This document shows, in pieces, positions 8,038 through 13,455 of a stretch of 17,661 nt of DNA. Under the pieces are notes generated by a model that was not told where the DNA came from, searched no databases, and saw only the letters and a list, made by a program, of their open reading frames with translations. The first letter of the stretch is position 1. The number at the start of each line of letters is the position of its first letter. The position numbers and the translations under genes are program-made. The DNA is from DASQGA01 sp038209555 (GTDB lineage: Bacteria; Actinomycetota; Thermoleophilia; Gaiellales; Gaiellaceae). The stretch covers positions 1 through 17,661 of the forward strand of contig JBBQXP010000065.1 of assembly GCA_038209555.1 (NCBI GenBank), read 5' to 3'.

Positions 8038-9057
8038 CTAGAGCGCCTCGGCCCGCTCACGGGCCGCCGGCGCTTCGACGCCGGCGTGCCCGTCTTCGCG
8101 AAGCCAGCTCACCTGCCGCCTGGGGCGCTCGTCCACGGTGAGGCTGAAGACGTCAGGGCGGTTGTAGTGCCCGGCCGCGTCGAGCGCCTGCTGCTCCTCG
8201 GCGATCCGCGCGAGGTCGATTTCGCCGTAGATGATCTCCTCGCGGCCCTCGACCGGCTTCGCGATCCACGACCCGTCCGGCCCGATGATTCCCGAGCCGC
8301 CGGGGAGGAGCTCGGTGGCCTCGCCGCCGAACTCGCCCATCGCTCCCATCGCCTCTGCAAGCTCGAAGTCGTCGGGGAGGTCCGCCGAGGTCATGTACGA
8401 GCCCACGCACAGGACGTAGCAGCGGCCCTCGAAGGCGTAGTGCCGGCTCGCGAGGTGGTGGACGTCGGGCACCTCGGGCCAGGCCGCGACATGGATCTGC
8501 TCCCCTTTTGCGTGCATGGCGAAGCGAGCGAGCGGCATCCAGTGCTCCCAGCAGATCAGGCCGCCGAGCCTGCCAAGCGGCGTGTCGAAGACGTGGAGGG
8601 TCGAACCGTCCCCCTGGCCCCAGACGATGCGCTCCGCATGGGTGGGGACGAGCTTGCGGTGGACGCCGAGGATCTCGCCCTCGTCGGAGATGAAGAGGAG
8701 GGAGTTGTAGATCGTCCCGGTTGAGAACTCCGTGTCGCGCTCGTGGATTCCGACCACGACGTGCGCGCCGGCCCCCCGCGCCGCGCCGCAGAGGACGTCC
8801 GTCGCTGGGCTCGGGATCTCGACCGCGTTCCGATGGAGCCGCGCGAACGTCCGTTTCGAGCGCGGGTCGTCCCAGCCGGCTGCGCCGAAGATCCAGCCGG
8901 GATAGCCCGGGATCCACGTCTCGGGGAAGGCGACGAGCTTGGCGCCGTTTCCGGCCGCCTCCTCGATCAGCCGGACACCCTTCTCGACGGTCGCGTCCCG
9001 GTCGAGGAAGACCGGTGACGCCTGGACGGCGGCTGCAACGAATACATCCGATTCCAT
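8038..9057 (-). CDS. Nitrilase (carbon-nitrogen hydrolase superfamily, branch 1)
   Basis: A 339-residue cytosolic nitrilase. The Glu-Lys-Cys triad is visible as FPETWIPGYP (Glu46), HRKLVPTHAERIVWGQGDG (Lys135) and GGLICWEHWMPLAR (Cys169). The CWEHWMPL context and the C-terminal HYNRPDVFSL (about 297-306) are hallmarks of true nitrilases, which convert R-CN to carboxylic acid plus ammonia, as opposed to amidases of the same superfamily. Whether it prefers aliphatic or arylacetonitriles cannot be read from the sequence. The ATG at 9057-9055 has a strong AAGGAG site just upstream. It is second in the minus-strand operon, 49 bases after the nitronate monooxygenase gene, implying a pathway that handles nitrogen-functionalised organic compounds. 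Confidence 0.93.
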   Translation of the reverse strand: MESDVFVAAAVQASPVFLDRDATVEKGVRLIEEAAGNGAKLVAFPETWIPGYPGWIFGAAGWDDPRSKRTFARLHRNAVEIPSPATDVLCGAARGAGAHVVVGIHERDTEFSTGTIYNSLLFISDEGEILGVHRKLVPTHAERIVWGQGDGSTLHVFDTPLGRLGGLICWEHWMPLARFAMHAKGEQIHVAAWPEVPDVHHLASRHYAFEGRCYVLCVGSYMTSADLPDDFELAEAMGAMGEFGGEATELLPGGSGIIGPDGSWIAKPVEGREEIIYGEIDLARIAEEQQALDAAGHYNRPDVFSLTVDERPRRQVSWLREDGHAGVEAPAARERAEAL

Positions 9058-9106
9058 GGCTCTCTCCTTTTTCGTATGCGCAGCCTACGCCGCTCGGGCA
9101 GGCGCG

Positions 9107-10063
9107 TCAGGGGAGACGTGCGAGGAGCGTCTCCGCTCCGTCGACGAGCTCGCGCACGATCTCGGCCGCCGGCTGCACCCGCTGCACCGCCGCCACCCCC
9201 TCCCCTGCGTAGAGGGCCATCGCGCCGACCCGGCCCCGCACGTTCGTCGAGGGCGGGGTCGAGTCCCACCGCTCTATCGGCACTTCCAGGCCGCCCTCGT
9301 CCCGCACGGCAACCACGGCGTCGTCTGATGCCTCGGCGGCTTCCAGACAGGAGCGGAGGACTCGGTGCGGGGCGCCCGGCCAGTCGAGCCCGAACGCCTC
9401 GGTGAGCACAGTGTCCTCGCCGACCGCGCGGAGGAGCGCCTCGACGTAGTCCGGGTGCGCCGCGGACTCGCGAGCTACGGCGAACCTCGTGCCGACCCGG
9501 ACGGCGTCGGCGCCCGCGGCGAGGGCGGCCGCCACGGTTCGCCCGGTCGCAATCCCCCCTGCGGCGACGACCGGCACGCCGACCGTGCCGAGCACCTGCT
9601 CGAGGAGCGGGAACAGGGCAAGCTCGCCTCGCACGTGGCCGCCCGCCTCGGTGCCCTGCGCGACCACGACGTCGCAGCCGGCCTCGACCGCAGCATGCGC
9701 TTCACCGACCGAGCCGATCTGCCACGCGGCCAGCGCACCGGCGGCGTGCACTCGACCCACGAGGTCGGAATCGGGATCCCCGTAGAAGAACTCGACCAGG
9801 CGGGCGCTCGACGCGGCGACTTCGACGGCTTCCGGGTCGAGGAACGGCAGTAGGAAATTGACGCCGAAGGGGCCACGCGTTCCGGCGACGACCTCCTCGA
9901 GTAGCGGCTCGAGCGCCGCACGAGCCTCCCCACCCGGGAGCATGCCGAGACCGCCCGCGTTCGTGACCGCGGCAGCGAGCTGCGGCGCCCCTATCCGTCC
10001 CATGGGCGCGAGCTGGAGCGGGTGCGGGCAGCCGAGGAGTGTCGTGAACCGTGTCGTCAGCAC
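9107..10063 (-). CDS. Nitronate monooxygenase (2-nitropropane dioxygenase) family flavoprotein
   Basis: A 318-residue FMN-dependent TIM-barrel protein. Visible are LAPMGRIGAPQLAAAVTNAGGLGML (as two adjacent segments at 18-42), the QGTEAGGH motif at 136-143 with the candidate catalytic His143, and the phosphate-binding VVAAGGIATGRT and GADAVRVGTRF segments (165-194). The family oxidises nitronates to aldehydes/ketones plus nitrite but also includes FabK-type enoyl reductases and uncharacterised members, so the activity is only family-level. The GTG at 10063-10061 lacks a clear Shine-Dalgarno. It is the first gene of the leftward operon and is transcribed divergently from the dehydratase operon out of the 264-base gap. 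Confidence 0.85.
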   Translation of the reverse strand: MLTTRFTTLLGCPHPLQLAPMGRIGAPQLAAAVTNAGGLGMLPGGEARAALEPLLEEVVAGTRGPFGVNFLLPFLDPEAVEVAASSARLVEFFYGDPDSDLVGRVHAAGALAAWQIGSVGEAHAAVEAGCDVVVAQGTEAGGHVRGELALFPLLEQVLGTVGVPVVAAGGIATGRTVAAALAAGADAVRVGTRFAVARESAAHPDYVEALLRAVGEDTVLTEAFGLDWPGAPHRVLRSCLEAAEASDDAVVAVRDEGGLEVPIERWDSTPPSTNVRGRVGAMALYAGEGVAAVQRVQPAAEIVRELVDGAETLLARLP

Positions 10064-10177
10064 CGGGCGAGGATGCTACGGCGCTCCAGGATCCCGCGCC
10101 GAGTGCGCCCATGCCGTTCCCCCGCTGTACGCTGTGTCGGAGATGAGACTCCTGCGCTCGACGGTCAAATTTCTCGA

Positions 10178-10197
10178 CCGCTACGTCACGCTAGCGG
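10178..10197. repeat. Dyad CCGCTA-N8-TAGCGG, possible operator
   Basis: Perfect six-base arms (10178-10183 and 10192-10197) are separated by eight bases. The CTAGCGG half-site recurs at 10271-10277, where the extended form TAGCGGTC is the exact complement of GACCGCTA at 10176-10183. A 20-base dyad plus an extra half-site about 75 bases away in a divergent promoter region is the geometry expected for a dimeric repressor or activator. No regulator gene is in the window, and binding is inference. Confidence 0.35.
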
Positions 10198-10217
10198 GCA
10201 AGAACTGCTGCGCAGGG

Positions 10218-10240
10218 CGGTCCTGGACCATGCTGGACCG
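10218..10240. repeat. Dyad CGGTCC-N11-GGACCG with nested palindrome
   Basis: Six-base perfect arms enclose 11 bases. The left part contains a nested palindrome GGTCC-T-GGACC at 10219-10229. It could fold as a hairpin in a leader RNA of the dehydratase operon in two mutually exclusive ways, or be a protein site. There is no T-run after it, so it does not look like an intrinsic terminator. Confidence 0.3.
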
Positions 10241-10308
10241 GAGCCTCACCCGGAGAACCAAAGACTCCACCTAGCGGTCTAAGCAGCCGTGCTCGCGATC
10301 AGCGCCTT

Positions 10309-10323
10309 GAAGGTCTAGCCTTC
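10309..10323 (+). promoter_or_regulatory. Hairpin directly before the dehydratase start codon
   Basis: GAAGG (10309-10313), loop TCTAG, and CCTTC (10319-10323) form a five-base-pair stem ending four bases before the ATG at 10328. The only purine-rich, Shine-Dalgarno-like element upstream (GAAGG) is the 5' arm of this stem and lies about 14 bases from the ATG, which is too far for normal initiation. The gene is therefore either weakly initiated, leaderless or controlled by this structure. This is a prediction from sequence only. Confidence 0.3.
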
Positions 10324-10327
10324 CTCC

Positions 10328-12577
10328 ATGCGCGTTGAGGACGAAACCTCCGCCAGGTCTTCCTTCTACGCCACCCGGCCGATCAGCCGCGACAATCTCG
10401 TGCCCGAGGACCCGGTGCTCGGCCTGGTCGCCTTCTCGAGCCCCTTCGACCCCGAGCCGACGCTTCGGATTGAGAGCGGGCGCGTGGTCGAGCTCGACGG
10501 GAAGCCGGAGGATGAATTCGACCTGATCGACGAGTTCGTCGCGCGCCACGGGCTCGACCTGGCCGTCGCCGAGGAAGCGATGGCGCTCGACACGGTCGAG
10601 TTCGCGCGGATGGTCGTCGACCCCGCGGTGGCGCGCGCCGAGATCACGCGGCTGACCGCGGGCATGACGCCCGCCAAGATCGCGGCGACGCTCGCGCTTC
10701 TCACACCCGTCGAGATCCTCCAGGCGATGCAGAAGATGCGCGTCCGCCGGACCCCGTCGATCCAGGCGCACGTCACGAACCGCGTCGACCATCCGCTCTT
10801 GATCGCCGCTGACGGGGCGGCGGCGGTGGCCCACGGCTTCAGGGAGCTCGAGACAACGGTCCCCGTGTTCCGCGACGCGCCGTCGAACGCGCTTGCGCTC
10901 CTCGTCGGCGGCCAGGTCGCCGCCGCGGGCGCGCTCACCCAGTGCTCCGTCGAGGAGCGCACCGAGCTCGAGCTCGGCATGCGGGCACTCACCACGTACG
11001 CCGAGACGGTCTCCGTCTACGGGACGGAGCAGGTCTTCGTCGACGGCGACGATACGCCCTGGTCGAAGGCGTTTCTCGCGTCCTGCTACGCCTCGCGGGG
11101 CCTGAAGATGCGCTTCACCTCCGGCTCGGGCGCGGAGGTCCTCATGGGCGCGAGCGAGGGCAAGTCGATGCTCTACCTCGAGGCTCGCTGCATCGCGGTC
11201 ACGCGGGCGGCCGGTGCCCAGGGAGTCCAGAACGGGGGCATCGACGGCGTCAATGTGACCGCCTCCGTGCCGGATGGGATGCGCGAGGTGATCGCCGAGA
11301 ACCTCTGCGTCATGCTCCACGACCTCGAGTCGTGCACGGGCAACGACACGCTCATGTCAGCCTCCGACATCCGCCGGACCGCACACACCTTCCCTCTCCT
11401 CCTCGCGGGGTCGGACTTCCTCTTCTCAGGCTTCGGCTCGATCCCGGCGTACGACAACGCATTCGGGCCCTCGAACATGAACGCCGAGGACCTCGACGAC
11501 TATCTGGTCGTCCAGCGCGACTGGGGGTTCGAGGGCGGCCTCCGCTTCCGCCCGGACGACGAGCTGCTGCCATTGCGCCGCCTCGGCGCCGAGGCTTGCC
11601 GCGCCGTCTTCGAGGAGCTCGGCCTCGCGGAGTTCACGGACGAAGATGTGGACGCGTGCGTCCGCGCGCACGGAAGCCTGGACGTGCCACCGCTGCCGGG
11701 CGATCTCCCCGGGATCGCAGCAGAGCGCATCATGGCGGGCGGGCTGACGGCGCTCGACGTGGTTCGCGCGCTCTCCGCGCGCGGTTTCGACGTCGCAGCC
11801 GAGCGAGTGCTCGAGATGATCCGCCAGCGGCTGCTCGGCGACATCCTCCAGACGTCCGCGATCCTGGACGAACAGATGCACGTCCTCTCCTCGCTGACCG
11901 ACCCGAACGACTATGCGGGACCGGGGACCGGTTACCGTCTCTCGCCAGAGCGGCGGCAAGAGGTGGCTCGCGTACGGCAGGTCTGGGCACCGGCCGACCT
12001 CGCGGCCGAGCAGGTGCTGGCCGAGGGGTGCATCGACCTGGCCGAGATCGGCCCCGCACGAGCACGTGTCCGGCCCGACGAGATCGTGGTCGGCCTCTCG
12101 CCGGCGTTCGGCGTCGAGATCTGGACGGCGCTCAACGGCATGACCGTTGCCGAGGTCCTCCGCCAGGTTCTCGCCGGGATCGAGGAGGAGGGGCTCGCCT
12201 CGCGTCTCGTCCGTATCCGGCGCTCGATCGACCTCGGATACATCGGCTCGACGGCGGCACGCCTGTCGGGCTCCAGCGTCTCGGTTGGGCTCCAGGCGAA
12301 GGGGACGGCCCTCATCCACCGCGCCGACCTCCCGCCGCTCGCGAACCTCGAGCTCTTCTCGATCGCACCGCGCCTGACCCCGGAGCTCTACCGCGCCCTG
12401 GGTCGGAACGCGGCCCGCTACGCGAAAGGCGCAGCCCCCGAGCCGCTACTCCTCCCCGAGTCGAGCGAGCCGCTCGGACCCCGCTACCACGCCCGCGTCG
12501 TGCAACTCGTCGCGATGGAGCGGCGGCTCTCGAGCGCGGCGGAGCCCGTCGAGCTGGAGGCATCGTGGCCAAGCTGA
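10328..12577 (+). CDS. pduCD: Coenzyme-B12 diol/glycerol dehydratase, fused large and medium subunits
   Basis: A 749-residue protein converting a vicinal diol to an aldehyde by a radical mechanism. Residues about 1-555 match the large (alpha, PduC/DhaB1) subunit end to end, including HVTN (148-151), YAETVSVYGTE (224-234), DGDDTPWSK, EGKSMLYLEAR and NDYAGPGTGYRLS. Residues about 580-740 match the medium (beta, PduD/DhaB2) subunit, with DEIVVGLSPAFG (584-595), AGIEEEG, RLSGSSVSVGLQAKGT (645-660) and LPPLANLELF. In other organisms these are usually two polypeptides. Aligned to the Klebsiella/Salmonella enzyme with an offset of five, active-site Gln141, His143, Glu170, Glu221, Gln296, Asp335 and Ser362 are kept as Gln146, His148, Glu175, Glu226, Gln301, Asp340 and Ser367. 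Ser301 is Asp306 and Gln336 is Thr341. Numbering was counted by hand from remembered sequences. The stop overlaps the small-subunit gene by 13 bases. Confidence 0.95.
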   Translation: MRVEDETSARSSFYATRPISRDNLVPEDPVLGLVAFSSPFDPEPTLRIESGRVVELDGKPEDEFDLIDEFVARHGLDLAVAEEAMALDTVEFARMVVDPAVARAEITRLTAGMTPAKIAATLALLTPVEILQAMQKMRVRRTPSIQAHVTNRVDHPLLIAADGAAAVAHGFRELETTVPVFRDAPSNALALLVGGQVAAAGALTQCSVEERTELELGMRALTTYAETVSVYGTEQVFVDGDDTPWSKAFLASCYASRGLKMRFTSGSGAEVLMGASEGKSMLYLEARCIAVTRAAGAQGVQNGGIDGVNVTASVPDGMREVIAENLCVMLHDLESCTGNDTLMSASDIRRTAHTFPLLLAGSDFLFSGFGSIPAYDNAFGPSNMNAEDLDDYLVVQRDWGFEGGLRFRPDDELLPLRRLGAEACRAVFEELGLAEFTDEDVDACVRAHGSLDVPPLPGDLPGIAAERIMAGGLTALDVVRALSARGFDVAAERVLEMIRQRLLGDILQTSAILDEQMHVLSSLTDPNDYAGPGTGYRLSPERRQEVARVRQVWAPADLAAEQVLAEGCIDLAEIGPARARVRPDEIVVGLSPAFGVEIWTALNGMTVAEVLRQVLAGIEEEGLASRLVRIRRSIDLGYIGSTAARLSGSSVSVGLQAKGTALIHRADLPPLANLELFSIAPRLTPELYRALGRNAARYAKGAAPEPLLLPESSEPLGPRYHARVVQLVAMERRLSSAAEPVELEASWPS

Positions 12578-12963
12578 CCTATCCCCTCTCCGCTGGCCCG
12601 CGGGACTCCGTTCGCACGGCGAGCGGGAAGCGCCTGTCCGAGCTCACGCTCGAGGCCGTTCTCGCCGGCGACGTGACCGCAGACGACATGCGCGTCGCGC
12701 CGGAGACGCTCGCCCTCCAGGCCGATTTCGCCGAACGTGGCGGCAATCCGCAGCTCGCCGAGAACCTGCGCCGGGGCGCCGAGCTGGTCGCGTTTTCGGA
12801 CGACGAGCTGCTGCGCTTCTACGAGATGCTGCGGCCAGGCCGGTCGACGGGCGCCGAACTCGACGAGCTTGCCGGGACGCTGGCCGAGCGCGGGGCCGAG
12901 CGGTGCGCGGCGATGGTCCGTGAGGCTCGCGCTGCGTACGTACGGCGCGGGCTCATCGCGTAG
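12565..12963 (+). CDS. pduE: Diol/glycerol dehydratase small subunit
   Basis: A 132-residue gamma subunit of the B12-dependent dehydratase, beginning at GTG 12565-12567 after a good GGAGG. It lies inside the end of the upstream fused gene in another frame (13-base overlap), which implies translational coupling and balanced stoichiometry. Recognisable parts are TASGKRLSELTLEAVLAGDV (18-37), RVAPETLALQADFAE, NLRRGAELVAFSDDELLRFY and LRPGRSTGAELDELA, which align with DhaB3/PduE. It is shorter than PduE (about 170 residues) and close to or slightly below glycerol dehydratase DhaB3 (about 140). It has no N-terminal extension of the kind used for microcompartment targeting in Pdu enzymes. Confidence 0.93.
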   Translation: MAKLTYPLSAGPRDSVRTASGKRLSELTLEAVLAGDVTADDMRVAPETLALQADFAERGGNPQLAENLRRGAELVAFSDDELLRFYEMLRPGRSTGAELDELAGTLAERGAERCAAMVREARAAYVRRGLIA

Positions 12964-12964
12964 C

Positions 12965-12979
12965 ATTGCTGCGAGCAAT
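12965..12979 (+). other. Intercistronic hairpin after the small-subunit stop
   Basis: ATTGCT-GCG-AGCAAT is a perfect six-base-pair stem with a three-base loop, starting two bases after the TAG at 12961-12963 and ending just before the AGGAGG that serves the next gene. There is no following T-run, so it is unlikely to be a terminator. It could stabilise the upstream mRNA or set relative expression of dehydratase versus downstream genes. An alternative TTG start at 12966 lies inside the stem and is disfavoured. Confidence 0.4.
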
Positions 12980-12998
12980 CTCCCAGGAGGTGCAGCCA

Positions 12999-13448
12999 AT
13001 GACCCGCGAGGAGAGAACCGCGCGCAGCCAGCTCGCCGCGCTCGCGTCGCACGAACAGGGGCGTAGCTTGCTCCAGCTTGCGCTCCGCGGGATCCAGGAG
13101 GGCGGACACGGGCTTACCATCGGCTGCTGGGTCAAGCCGACGGGCGGCGTCTCCGGGTGTGTCTTCCAGCAGGCGTACTGGCAGGGGGTCGCGGAGGGCA
13201 CTTTCGCATCCTCGTCGGCCGCCAAGCCGGAGATCAAGGACTACGTGCCGGACGAGGACTTCCACCTGGTCATGGGCGCGATCCGTGCGTTCGACGTCCT
13301 CGGGAAGCGCCGGTTTCTGCGCCGGCGGGGGCTCCTGCGAGTTCTGGACGAAGCGGCGTGGCGCGACACGGTCGAGCACCTGCTCGTCGACACGCTCGCC
13401 GACAGCGCGGCTCAGGGGGAAAAGACGCCCGCACTGGCCGCGCGCTAG
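12999..13448 (+). CDS. Unrecognised 149-aa protein within the dehydratase operon
   Basis: I do not recognise this family. The ATG at 12999 has a near-ideal AGGAGG eight bases upstream, and codon use matches the neighbours, so it is very likely a real gene. It is soluble, with no signal or membrane segment. It has a basic/Gln-rich N-terminal helix (MTREERTARSQLAALASHEQG), a Gly/Cys-containing middle with Cys43 and Cys54 (IGCWVKPTGGVSGCVFQQAYW), an acidic stretch near DYVPDEDF and a very basic GKRRFLRRRGLLRVL helix at about 102-116. It lies 35 bases after the dehydratase small subunit and 7 bases before the reactivase gene, exactly where an accessory factor would be. Roles such as cofactor loading, assembly or regulation are guesses from position. 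Confidence 0.8.
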   Translation: MTREERTARSQLAALASHEQGRSLLQLALRGIQEGGHGLTIGCWVKPTGGVSGCVFQQAYWQGVAEGTFASSSAAKPEIKDYVPDEDFHLVMGAIRAFDVLGKRRFLRRRGLLRVLDEAAWRDTVEHLLVDTLADSAAQGEKTPALAAR

Positions 13449-13455
13449 GCACTAG

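Larger units (their letters stand above)
10064..10327. promoter_or_regulatory. Divergent intergenic control region between the two operons
   Basis: This 264-base gap separates the leftward nitronate monooxygenase operon from the rightward dehydratase operon, so promoters for both should lie here. It contains an 8-bp inverted repeat GACCGCTA (10176-10183) / TAGCGGTC (10272-10279), a local dyad CCGCTA-N8-TAGCGG (10178-10197), a dyad CGGTC-N9-GACCG (10162-10180) and CGGTCC-N11-GGACCG (10218-10240). A leftward -35-like TTGACC (complement of 10163-10168) is visible, but no convincing -10 lies at the right distance. No rightward promoter stands out. No B12 box (GCCACTG-like) or other cobalamin-riboswitch landmark was found, although the downstream enzyme needs coenzyme B12. 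Confidence 0.55.

Noticed and set aside
10140..10168. Sigma70-like promoter for the leftward operon (TTGACC as -35)
   Set aside because: No TAnnnT-like -10 hexamer lies 16-18 bases downstream, so the -35 match alone is not convincing.
10218..10240. Intrinsic terminator
   Set aside because: A hairpin can form, but no T-tract follows on either strand and the location is between divergent gene starts.
10143..10274. 43-codon open frame in the divergent intergenic region
   Set aside because: GGAG directly abuts the ATG, the translation matches nothing I know, and the frame overlaps the dyad elements. It is too short to support as a gene without conservation evidence.
10064..10327. Cobalamin riboswitch upstream of the B12-dependent dehydratase
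   Set aside because: Looked for because of the cofactor, but no B12-box-like GCCACTG and no matching conserved core segments were seen on either strand.
10271..11320. 349-codon open frame on the minus strand opposite the dehydratase
   Set aside because: Antisense shadow of a highly conserved enzyme; the translation shows no family features.
12966..13448. TTG start at 12966 for the 149-aa protein
   Set aside because: It lies within the hairpin and has no ribosome binding site, whereas the ATG at 12999 follows a consensus AGGAGG at correct spacing.
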